Assembly: GCA_905221605.1 (NCBI GenBank) | Contig: CAJNDS010002531.1 | Location: 199,501-263,500, forward strand | Reading direction: 5' to 3' | DNA from: Symbiodinium natans | Taxonomy: Eukaryota; Sar; Dinophyceae; Suessiales; Symbiodiniaceae | Length of the DNA stretch: 64,000 bases | Shown: piece by piece, positions 55,273 to 64,000 of the stretch | How the letters are laid out: the number at the start of each line of letters is the position of its first letter | Position numbering within the stretch: position 1 is the first letter of the stretch | Made by a program: the position numbers and the translations under genes | The notes under the pieces: model-generated | Told to the model about the DNA's origin: nothing | Seen by the model: only the letters and a program-made list of their open reading frames with translations | Database searches by the model: none

Positions 55273-56537
55273 ATGACCAAGCCGGTTGCTTCGGGCGCCA
55301 TGTCCCCGAGCCGGCGCTTACGCTGGCATGCTGGCAAGTACCATCGCCCCTTGGAACTAAATGGGTTCAGGGTTTAGGGTTTAGGGTTTAGGGTTTAGGG
55401 TTTAGGGTTCAGGGTTTAGGGTTTAGGGGTTTCAGAAATAGGAAGAATTTGGGAGTTTACGATATTGGAGGGTTTAGGGTTCAGGGTTTCCGATGTTAGG
55501 GGTAGCCTAATTGGGGTCCTTGTTATAAGGGGATCCTACTATTTGGGGATCTATATTTGGGGTCCCCTGTTTTCGGAAACCCTCAAGCGTGCGTTAAAGT
55601 AGCTATAGCCCCATGCGTATTCTGATCCCAGGTAGGGTATGTGGACTTTAAGTAGTGTTCATTTTGTCCCCAAGGCCTGGCCCACAAGTCGACGGTGATC
55701 GGCAAGTACGCCGCCAAAGCCGACGTTTTCGGAAAGGCGGACCTGCGCCAACACGCTGCCCATGTGGCGGCCTGGATCGCCTACGGCCCGAAGGGCCGAA
55801 TTCCAGAGGCCGATGAGCTCAAGCTCCTGACGAAGTTCATGGGGAAACTGGGGGGTGGCCCCCTACCTTCTCGCTTGAGGGAGGTCCTGCCAGACGCGCA
55901 GAAGGCGCTCCGGTCCGTCCCCCAGGCATCAGGTCGGGTCGATGAGGGCTGGAAGCGGGCAGAACACGAGCTCCACAGGAGCCTCCTGAAGTTCCGCTGC
56001 TGCCGTCGGCCGGCGGAGGAAGCGTGTGTCGCAAGGGCGAGCAAGGAAGCCGCGCAAGACGTAGACGTAGCTGTGGTGTCGGACATGTCGGACAATGACC
56101 TGACTGATGCCCAACGCGACCACGCTTTCGACGACACTGACGCCAGCGATGCCGGTGATGACAATGCCACGATGCAAGGAGAGGCTGACACTGCGCCGCC
56201 TGCGCACGATCAACATCTGCAGCTCTTCAGGAAGATGAACGAGTGGGGATTCTTGGATGAAGCCCAGCGGCTGGAGCGGCTTCAGCAAGTGGAGGCCATG
56301 GCAAAGCGCTCGCGAAGGAGCCTCGACCAGGCAGAGCTTGCTGAGGCCATCAACGTGGTTGTTGCGGCTCTCTCGGCCCCTCGCAGACAGCGGCAGCTTC
56401 AAGAAGCTGAACCCGAAGGCTATATACCCCTTGGGAATTATTTTTTGGACATATAAAACCCAAGAGGATAGGAAAAATATTATGTTTATTTAGGTTCTAA
56501 GGGGTTTAGAGGAACCGGAAGGACTCGGCGTCAGTAG
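55273..56537 (+). CDS. Unassigned gene with Asp-rich middle; contains an introner-like intron
   Basis: Exon 1 55273-55333 begins MTKPVASGAMSPSRRLRWHA, 13 nt after an AAAG that could accept a spliced leader. A GC-AG intron (55334-55674), holding TTTAGGG units and a family F element, joins in frame to 55675-56418 (AHKSTVIGKYAAKADVFGK onward). The protein has basic ends and an acidic stretch (VSDMSDNDLTDAQRD, DDTDASDAGDD) at about residues 145-180. A 93-nt intron (56419-56511), essentially a family G element, restores CCCGAAGGAACC and gives 276 residues ending TAG 56535. With acceptor 56509 instead, the tail reads EEEPEGLGVSSR and stops at 56544 or splices on. Unspliced, the frame ends in the element at 56456. 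No domain recognised. Confidence 0.6.
55485..55581. mobile_element. Family F inverted-repeat element in an intron
   Basis: GGTTTCCGA and TTCGGAAACC are terminal inverted repeats. The interior has GGATCCTACTATTTGGGGAT, shared with 10940-11021. Confidence 0.65.
56419..56511 (+). mobile_element. Family G element forming an intron (introner candidate)
   Basis: The interval starts GCTATATACCCCTTGGGAAT and ends GGTTCTAAGGGGTTTAGAG. AGG flanks both element ends (56417-56419 and 56510-56512), so splicing at AG|G on both sides rebuilds one uninterrupted AGG site. The match with 31664-31782 extends through CCTTGGGAATTATTTT and AAAACCCAAGAGGATAG. Confidence 0.6.
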
Positions 56538-56743
56538 CAGGTGATGCCAGTGCAAAATTCCGGTGTATCACATATGAATGTTGAGCTGGATCTTTTTTCT
56601 TTAACCTTGCAGACTCGTGGGAGGCTTGTCGGTGAAGGAGGGAGGCTTCTTGTGGATTTCAGGCTTTGCAGGTGCTAGCCTTGGGGCTCTGAGTCCTTGC
56701 AGCGATCGAGGGTTGGGAGGTTGGACACACACACTTTCTACAG

Positions 56744-57790
56744 ATGCACGTCCCGAAGCCCACAGGAGTTGACGACTCTGAAGTCGAAGACATGCCGCAT
56801 TGCCCAAAGGGTGATCAGCTTATGGACATACAACGGAGGCTGCGGTCGTTGCTGATTGAAGCATTGCGAACATGGCGGTTGAGGCGGTTCGACTGTCTTG
56901 CCATTGAGCATGTCTTGCAGTACGTGCAGGATAAGATCAGCAAATTCGAAGAAAGCGTGGGAGAGATTCAAGGTGCAGCTGCTGGGAAGGCTTGGGCCGA
57001 AATCAAGCAGGCAGTGGACCAGCTGTTGCAGAGGGCAGTGGATGGGCATTCCATTCCAGAAGCGCGAGGTAGTAAGAGGGTCTTACTCCGCAGCAAGAAC
57101 GTGGGCATTGTGAACGGACGACTGGAGCGCCAGAGCGGAGTCCAAGGAATCTCTTGGAGCCCAAACGCTTTGTGGACACTCTCCTGGCAGGAAGCCGGTA
57201 TCCGGCATCGACAGTGTTTTCCGATCAAAGGTTTCGTGAAACAAGGCCTCGGCGAGGAGGAGGCTGTCGAGGCCGCCCTACGACAGGCCAAGGACTATCG
57301 CGAGGAGCTCGTTCGCCAGGGCAAGGCGCAGCCGTCCAGACCGAAGAGAAAAGGTTCCCTGGTGAGGGGTGTCGCATATGAGGAATCCAGTGATTCTTGG
57401 AGGGTTCAGCTCTGGGACCCCTACGCTCGGAAGCTGTTTAATGGCGGCCGGTTCGAGAAGCAGGGCGCGGCGGAGGACAAGGCCCGGGAACTGGCCGAGA
57501 AGTTTGGCCGGCCAGCTGAGAGGAAGGTCGTGCCGGTGCAGAAGATCTCAGAGCTGCCCCGCTTCGCACCTTTGGGCTCACAGAAAGGCATCATTTGGAG
57601 GGTCAAGGAGCAATGTTGGTCTGCTGATGGGAAGTTTCAAGGAGTTCGGCGCACCATGAGATTCCGGCCCAGAGATGGCTCTGAGGCGGAGGTGAAGAAG
57701 GCCTGGACTGAGGCGGTGGCGTGGTACCGGGAGCAGGACGATCAGAAAAGTCAGCCGTACTACCAAGCCCGTAGGCTTGCTGCGGTCTAG
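56744..57790 (+). CDS. AP2-like triple-repeat protein
   Basis: Uninterrupted 348-codon frame from ATG to TAG, the longest non-repetitive ORF in the window. The N-terminal 110 residues are predicted helical (RRLRSLLIEALRTWRLRRFD). Three AP2-like units follow at about residues 131-193 (GVQGISWSPNALWTLSW), 206-254 (RGVAYEESSDSWRVQLWD) and 280-332 (QKGIIWRVKEQCWSADGKF). Each has the aromatic beta-strand pattern followed by a helix rich in Ala/Lys (EAVEAALRQAKDYREELV). AP2 domains bind DNA or assist integration; which applies here is not shown. The frame is open upstream to 56690, and TTTCTACAG precedes the ATG, so the start may be a spliced-leader site or an exon border. It has no telomere-type insert, in contrast to the conserved genes nearby. 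Confidence 0.7.
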   Translation: MHVPKPTGVDDSEVEDMPHCPKGDQLMDIQRRLRSLLIEALRTWRLRRFDCLAIEHVLQYVQDKISKFEESVGEIQGAAAGKAWAEIKQAVDQLLQRAVDGHSIPEARGSKRVLLRSKNVGIVNGRLERQSGVQGISWSPNALWTLSWQEAGIRHRQCFPIKGFVKQGLGEEEAVEAALRQAKDYREELVRQGKAQPSRPKRKGSLVRGVAYEESSDSWRVQLWDPYARKLFNGGRFEKQGAAEDKARELAEKFGRPAERKVVPVQKISELPRFAPLGSQKGIIWRVKEQCWSADGKFQGVRRTMRFRPRDGSEAEVKKAWTEAVAWYREQDDQKSQPYYQARRLAAV

Positions 57791-59211
57791 CCTCAGAAGT
57801 TGAAGAAGGAAGTGTGTGTCGAGATCCGAGGCACTCTCTGCGGAAGTGGCTCACCCCCCCACCCCCCTCCCCCAACTCACGCACAGACGCTCTACACGAG
57901 CTCAAGATCGCAATAGCCAAGCCACGAACTGCCAACCCTAACTTGAGCCCTTAACCTTAACCCCCCAACACCCGAAAACCGTCTGACAGGGTTTAGGGTT
58001 TAGGGTTTGTCCGCAGTCCAGTTGCAACAAAGGGTTTCGGGTTTAGGGTTTATGGAGTAAGGCCCTTAAACATTCCTCACCTGTCACTGTCATGGCTGCA
58101 TCGGGCAGCGGATGGCCCCCGCCGGGCGGTCGGCGGAGAGGAGGCCGGATGGGTTCGCAGAATCTTCTTGAATATTACTAAACTTATTCTGAGTATTGAT
58201 GTCAATAAACGTTTTCGAAAAATGTTGATACGTTTCATGTTATTCTATTGCTTTTGTATTACGATATTGCGGCAGTAAATTGGGCCAGGATGTGATACAC
58301 CCCATGTGTAGAATAATGTTTCATTGGTGTTTTGCAGCGTGCATGACGGTTGTAATGAACTTGCTTGGATATAACATTAAATGTCAGAATGCACAGTAAT
58401 GTAACATTCTGCAATATGACCGAACATATACATACTTCATGGTTGCAGCCATGCGGAGGAAGGCAAGTAGATGCAGAGATATTTCCTGTGTGTGGGGGCT
58501 TTGTTTTTGTCGGCCGGTGTGCTCACACACGGCACACTTGCATGCACGTGGTTTCGTCTGCTTCCTCGTCTTGAGGGTTGATCTCCAAGGTCCTTCTGAA
58601 GAATATGAAGGCTTCCTCTGTGTTGAGAACGGAAATATAGGGCAATTTGGGGGAACAACTTTGATCAGCTCCCTCTTCCGTATCCTGAAGCTTTTGCAGG
58701 GAGAGTTCGGTGCTGGCAGATGTGAGCTCCGATGGCGAGGTGCAAGCGCACATGGAGTCAGGGTTTAGGGGTTTAGGAGTTTAAGGATTTAGGGGAAACA
58801 TATTTTGTTTAGGGGTTTAGGAGTTTAGGGATTCGGGGTTTGGGGGTGTTTAGGGTTTAGGAGTTTAGGGGTTTACGGTTTAGGGATTTAAAGGGTTTAG
58901 GGTTCCAGACTTCCGAAGTTACAAGTTCCCAAGCCAACCAAGCCGAGCAGCCACGTCGGAGAACCCAAGAAACCTCACCAGACCTGGGAACTTGGGATGT
59001 TCCGTTTAGGGTGTAGGGTTTAGGGTTTAGGGTTTAGGGATTAGGGTTCAGGGTTCAGGGTTCAGGGTTCAGGGTTTAAAAGGTTGAGGGTTTAGGGATG
59101 TTCCCCCTTATACTAACAGCCCTTAGTAGGGAGTACAGTACCCTATTAGAATCCCTATTCAGGACTGTCAATTAGTATAAGGTGGAACATCCCAACCTGA
59201 GAACTTGGCAG
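57791..59211. other. Intergenic / UTR-like region
   Basis: C-rich run at 57854-57872, few TTTAGGG units, then about 300 bp of AT-rich DNA (58150-58440) and degenerate TTTAGGG tracts (58760-59100). Open frames at 58437-58768 occur on both strands without a clear choice. Confidence 0.4.
58992..59195. mobile_element. Family A element split by a TTTAGGG block with 7-bp target duplication
   Basis: TTGGGATGTTCC (58992-59003) is followed by 94 bp of TTTAGGG/TTCAGGG units (59004-59097), then ATGTTCCCCCTTATACTAAC and the rest of the element to GGAACATCCCAA. ATGTTCC is duplicated at 58997-59003 and 59098-59104. The element itself is flanked by CCTGGGAAC and CCTGAGAAC. Confidence 0.85.
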
Positions 59212-62200
59212 AGAATCCTGCGGCCCCGCTCTGAAACTCTGGAGGTCCTTTTACGAACCGTGAAGCCTGAAGCCAAAGTGTGTGCAAGTAATCGGCTTCG
59301 CGTGTTGAGTTCCAACGCCCGTTTCAACCTTAACTCCAACATTCTTACACAGGGTACACAGGGCCCTGAACCTACTGTTGTGTAGCTAATGTGGCATTGA
59401 AGGTGCTATATATATATATATACCCTTTAAGGGATGTTGTGGGTACCTCATTCCCCCATTCCCTAACCAGCAGTAAGTGAACCCAGCTCGCCGAGGTGCG
59501 GGACGTGGTGGAGGGGCTGCTGCCCACCTGGCGACGGGATGCCAAGGCGGTGAGATACACCGCTTCCTGGATAGAATGCACCAAAGTCCCAAATATCGGA
59601 AATATCCTTAGACCCTAAGCCCTAAGCATCCCTATGCCCCCCAGACGCAGTCGGTTCTACTGTGCAGAAAAGGGGCATTCGTGAAGAGAGAATGGGCTGT
59701 GTCCAGAAGGCTTGATAAAGGTTGAGGGGCTTATAGGGCTCTGTGACCCTGAAACGAGGTGCTCCCATCACCGGTGCCAACAGATTTCTTTACTCAGCAT
59801 ATAATCAGCACACAAGCCTTGCTGTCATATAAACCCCAAGCCCTAAATATGAACCCCAAGCCCTAAACCCTAAACCCTAGAAAACAGATACATAAAAACC
59901 TTATAAATCCTAAACCCTAAACCCTTACAAGCAGCGAGCGCGTGCCAAACCCTTGTGCAACCTCTATAAACCCTAAACCCTTATAAACCCTTAACCCTTA
60001 ACTGTCTTAACTCTTACAACCCTTAACCCGAAGCCCTAAACCCCTGTAAACTACAAGCTTAGCCTCCACAGCTCGGTCGAGGCGGCGACGGCGGCACTAC
60101 GCCAGGCTGCGCCGGCGTGGGCGGCGGCGGCCCTGCAGTACATGGTCCAAGGCGGGTGGAGTGGGTTTAGGTGCTGAGGGTTTTTAGGTTTCGGGGATTC
60201 AGGGTTTAGGATTTAGGGTTTAGGGTTCAGGGCGGGCTGGGCAGAAAGGGCAGCAGTTGAGTCCCTTGTGAAAAAGGGTTCAGGGTTTTAGGGCTTTAGG
60301 GTTTCGGGATAAAGAGGGGTATTGAAGGGTGCAGAATCTACTCTTTCTGACTTCTGTGACCAGGCCGCTTGGCCGTAAATGCCTTCCACTGCAGTGCGGC
60401 TCTGGCTGCCATGGCCGCTTGGCCTTGTTGCCATGCAGTGCTTACCTGCTTGAAGGCTTAGGGCTCGCAGCCCTTAACCAGCATCGCCATCTTTTGGGGA
60501 CAAGTTTAGGAATGCTACATGGGTGTACTGTGGTACTCAGTCTACAAGACCTTGCTGCGCAAGTCGCAGGGCATCATGTAGGCCCCTACGAGGGATGAGA
60601 CTTGGCAGACAGATCCTTGCGAGTTCCAAGCGGGGTTCTCCAACCTCAGTCGAAAAATGGGGGTTGCTGTTGGGGAGCTTAACTTCGGTTGGCAAAATGA
60701 GAAACCGTATCCAAGATATAGCCATATAAAAATGATGTAGTATCTGAAGTTCCTCAACAGCAACTCAGACGATGGCACAACTTGCCCGATGGATTCCATG
60801 TATCAGCAAGCATCATGGCTACATGCTGTCCCCAATCCCGAAGAGGTCCCGAGCTCGTCTATATAAGGCCCCGGGATGTTAGTTGAGGTCCCCTGGTTGG
60901 GTTCATCAGGCTCTTGTCTTCAATACGTTTACAGGGGTTTAGGGTTTGGGGTTTGGGGACAGGCCAACCAAGTATCCGGGGGCCCACGGCTCCAGAAAAG
61001 AAACTTTCCTAAGCTCCGACATCTGCCGAGGCGGAAGCCAGTTCTTGGCACCCTGCTGGCACGATATGTGATTTGGGCAATAGCTTGGAAATTTGGGGGT
61101 TTAGGGTTTAGGGTTTAGGGTTTAGGGTGTGGAAAAGCTTGGTTGCTGTTGATATGTTGGCATGGCCGGGGCTCAGAATGAGACCTTGATTCACTGCCGA
61201 AGTCAGGAGGCGTTTGTAAGTGTACTTTGGCTGAGGTTTAGGGTTTGGGGTTTAGGGTTTAGGGTTTAGGGTTTAGGGTTTAAGGTTTAGGGTTTTTTCC
61301 CGTTCACTCTACTGTTCTAAGGTTTCACGCCGTGCAGCTACTTCAGGCGATGAGAGGTCTTGGCGCCTCGACTGCTCAGCATGTGGTTTGGCATTTAGGG
61401 TTTAGGGTAATTCCCCCACCTCTCTTCTTTTCAAGTAGCTTGGTGACAGCAGCTTCGGGTTTTAGATTGTGAGCGTACACCTTTTAGCAGCTGAGCAGCG
61501 CCTAGTCTCGTATAGAAGACCTTCCGCACTGTTCCCACTGCTTTCAAACTGCAAGCGCTTTTGTGCCACAGCTGTTCTGGCCGGTGAATGGTTCTGGCTT
61601 CGGGTGTGGTTTAGCAGCGGAGGTGTGCAGCCGAACGAGATCAACCTCAGCGTCTTCCGGATGCAACGAACAGGGCGGTTACACAGAGACCACCAGACAA
61701 ACCCTACGAATTGTGCCCCGACACCCTAAACATCCACAACTCCAGGGCCCTAAACCCCCCCCCCCTAATTCAACCTGAACCCTAAACCCTAGCCCTTAGC
61801 CCTTTAAACCCTAAACCCCAACCCTAAACCCTCAAACCTAAACCCCAAACCCTAGACCCGAAACCCTCAACCCTAAACCCTCTCCCACACGAAGTGAGGT
61901 GGGTCTCAAGGCTTGCCGTGGCGCTGGTCACTGGCCGGCTGCCCTCGCACTGCTGCCCGGAGCGTGTGCTCTACATGCCGAAGCATTGTGCACTGAGATT
62001 CGGGTTCAGGGTTCAGGGTTTCGGGTTTAGGGTTTAGGGTGTTCAGGGTTTAGGGTTTAGGGTTAAGTAGAATCTAGGGTTAGGTTGACTCAAGATTGTG
62101 CGGCCACTTGATTGTACATTGGAGCTCCCAGAGTCTCCTGAGTGGAGAACTTCCAGAAGAAAGAAGTCAGAGGGGATTCTTGGCATTGCATACGTCTGGG

Positions 62201-62470
62201 GCTGGTATTAACGCAGGAAATCTACACCCTACACCTGAAACCCTAAACTGCTTAATATAGGGGTCGGAATAATAGCTAATAACCCCCAAAACCCGATTTC
62301 CAATGACAAAGACCCTAAACCCTAACCCGAAACCCTCTTTAAGGCCCCTCTATTTCCGTGTTAGTGTTAGGGTTTTAGGGTTTAGTAGCTTCAGGCTTCA
62401 TGGAGCCGATCACGAGCCGATCTCCACCAACGCGCTGCACTACGGCGTGGCGCTGCCGGTGGCATTGGGG
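59212..62470 (+). CDS. Unassigned coding-like exons, Ala-rich helical repeats (PPR-like?)
   Basis: Islands after AG acceptors: 59212-59352 (RPRSETLEVLLRTVKPEAK), 59487-59546 (LAEVRDVVEGLLPTWRRDAK then GC donor), 60072-60152 (SVEAATAALRQAAPAWAAAA then GC), 61338-61398 (LLQAMRGLGASTAQHVVWHL), 61911-61979 (ACRGAGHWPAALALLPG) and 62395-62470 (EPISTNALHYGVALPV). The GHWPAALALL pattern resembles pentatricopeptide repeats, which are abundant in dinoflagellates and act in organelle RNA processing. Phases do not all close, so exon limits or gene identity may be wrong, and more than one gene may be involved. Confidence 0.3.
59410..59470. mobile_element. Family L-like fragment after TA repeats
   Basis: A (TA)n run at about 59407-59421, then CCCTTTAAGGGATG and CTCATTCCCCCATTCCCTAA, resembling the right part of 6119-6288. 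Confidence 0.35.
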
Positions 62471-64000
62471 GGTTTAGGATTTAGGGTTTAGGGTTTAGGG
62501 TTTAGGCAGCTGGGAACCCGAAACCCTGAACCCTTCTGTTTGTAAGCAGCTGCCTGTGACTAGCCTGACTGGGGGGGGGGGGGGGCCTCAACCCTAAACC
62601 CTAAACCCGGGGAAGGGGGGAAACGGCTGAAAGTGGTGAGGCGCTTGGGGCGCTGCGCCATGGGTCGCCATGGCAACCTGGCCAGCGCCTGTTTTCGGGC
62701 TTCGGGTGCGGGTGTAAGCTGCATTAGGGTTTAGGGTTTAGGGCTTAGGGATCTTAAGGCGTTTCTGGGACACCTTTTCTCAGCAGGGAATTGGTGTGGG
62801 GTTCGGGTCATGTCAAACCACGTTGGACCACCTACTCGGTCTTCAATGCTTCTCGAAACCATGCCTCTTCCCGGAGCCCCTCTAGCCCTCTAGCCGTAAA
62901 CCCTAAACCCTAAACCCGTTTGAGGCTTGGAGTTCAAGTGAGGTACAGGGCCACTGCCCTGCTGTCATCCGCGGCGCCTTGGTGGAGTCAGAGTTGCCTG
63001 CTTCAACATGCTGCTTAGGGTTTTGGTTTGGTTTAGGGTTTAGGGTTTCGGGTTTAGGTTTTAGGGTTTAGGGTTTAGGGTTTAGGGTTTAGGGTTTAGG
63101 GTTTAGGGCTGGAAGCCAAGGGTTTAGGTTGTTTTTCCCACGGCTTCGGGGCCATGGCCTGTAGCCTCCCGTAGAAGCGGAAAACCGCCCTAAACCTTAA
63201 ACCCTAAGTCCCAAGCCATAAGCCCTAAACCCTAAACCCTAAACCCTAAACCCTAAACCCTAAACCCTAAACCCTAAACCCCACACCCTGCACTCTACAC
63301 CCTACCCCCTAAACCCACCAAGCCATAAGTGTATGGAGCTTTCAGGTTTGGAAGCTTTTGGCTTCCGGGCGTAAAAAGCCGCCTGAACGCCGAATCCCCA
63401 ACCCCGACCCCCACGCCCTCCCAAATCTCAAAGCTCTCGCAGTCCTCTGGAAGTCCTAAAGCCCCAAACCCTAAACCCCCTAAAACCATAAACCTCTAAA
63501 AACCCTAAAGCCGCTAAACCCCTAAATCCCCTAAAGCCCCTAAAACCCCTAAAGCCCCTAAAAACCCCTAAAACCCCTAAAACCCCTAAACCCCTAAAAC
63601 CCCTAAAGCCCCTAAAACCCCTAAAAACCCCTAAAAACCCCTAAAACCCCTAAACCCCTAAAACCCCTAAAACCCCTAAAATCCCTTAAACCCCTTAAAC
63701 CCCTTACACTCCTAAACCCCTAAAGACCCTAAACCCCTAAAACCCCCAAACCCCTAAACCCCTTAAAGCCCCTAAAGACCCTAAACCCCTAAAGACCCTA
63801 AAGCCCCTAAAACCCCCAAACCCCTAAAGACCTAAGCCCTCCTCGAAGAAGGTGCACCGCTCCATCTCGTTGAGCCCGGAGCTCTGCAGCGCTTGCACCG
63901 ACTGCCTGGAGGAGCCGCAACTGTGGTTTTAGGGCTTTTGGGGGGGGTGCTTCGGGGAAGTTCAGGGTTTAGGGTTTAGGGTTTAGGGTTTAGGGTTTAG
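62471..64000. other. Repeat-rich end of window
   Basis: TTTAGGG arrays at about 63060-63110 and 63963-64000 and a CCCTAAA array at 63224-63282. A G-run lies at 62571-62586. Islands at 62637-62700 and 63851-63925 (SISLSPELCSACTDCLEEPQ) are coding-like but unassigned. Confidence 0.45.
63460..63833 (-). repeat. Degenerate CCCCTAAA/CCCCTAAAA array
   Basis: About 45 units of seven to ten bases with variable A-run length and GCC variants, much more diverged than the octamer arrays at 11.7 and 16.3 kb. Confidence 0.85.

Larger units (their letters stand above)
1..64000. repeat. Pervasive interstitial telomere-type repeats, both orientations
   Basis: TTTAGGG or CCCTAAA heptamers occur in more than a hundred separate tracts from 2 to about 35 units. 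Besides arrays listed singly, clear tracts are near 5422-5477, 7136-7190, 9800-9853, 10825-10878, 12483-12555, 18518-18583, 21233-21310, 22858-22910, 24192-24240, 27898-27962, 34665-34723, 47876-47947, 48185-48250, 51606-51658 and 53395-53482. They are absent from the AP2-like gene, the satellites and the longest exon of the gene at 55273. Confidence 0.95.

Noticed and set aside
56456-56456. Stop codon at 56454-56456 as the true end of the gene at 55273
   Set aside because: The last eleven codons come from the family G element (shared with 31664-31705), and a splice-restoring intron is available; the unspliced end is kept only as an alternative.
63963-64000. Window end as a true chromosome end (terminal telomere)
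   Set aside because: The terminal TTTAGGG run is only about five units and looks like dozens of internal arrays; nothing shows that the chromosome stops here.

Overview
The window looks like nuclear DNA of a dinoflagellate or a close alveolate relative. This is inferred from four things: interstitial TTTAGGG/CCCTAAA telomere-type repeats through almost all 64 kb; genes broken into many 24-90 nt exons; introns that start with GC, GA or GT and end in AG, usually followed by G; and an AP2-like repeat protein. No rRNA, tRNA or CRISPR array was recognised. All well-supported genes lie on the + strand. One 100-N assembly gap is at 42628-42727.

The main result came from reading short islands between the repeats as exons and testing splice phase. 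Two conserved eukaryotic genes emerge. (1) A CCR4-type poly(A) exonuclease (EEP family), 3' part only, has 11 phase-consistent exons from 800 to 8480. (2) RPF1 (ribosome production factor 1, Brix domain) has 19 small exons over about 22.6 kb (29580-52175); all 19 join in one frame and give about 352 residues, close to the family's usual length. The introns carry telomere-repeat tracts, small inverted-repeat elements, satellites and the assembly gap.

Layout: 1-8480 CCR4-like gene; 8481-14338 repeat-rich DNA with a possible zinc-finger/glycine-rich gene; 14339-29579 repeat-rich DNA with two weakly supported, unassigned multi-exon genes; 29580-52175 RPF1, whose introns hold the large satellites (40.3-45.3 kb and 49.1-50.9 kb); 52176-55272 repeats; 55273-56537 an unassigned gene; 56744-57790 an intron-poor gene with AP2-like repeats; 59212-62470 unassigned coding-like exons; then degenerate telomere-like arrays.

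At least a dozen families of short (50-320 bp) terminal-inverted-repeat elements (named A-P here) recur in the window. Several end within 0-25 nt of exon borders, and two copies of family G supply a GC splice donor. Telomere-repeat tracts lie inside copies of these elements, and two tracts are flanked by short target-site duplications. Together this suggests that both telomere-repeat blocks and introner-like elements are inserted into this genome and carried as introns.
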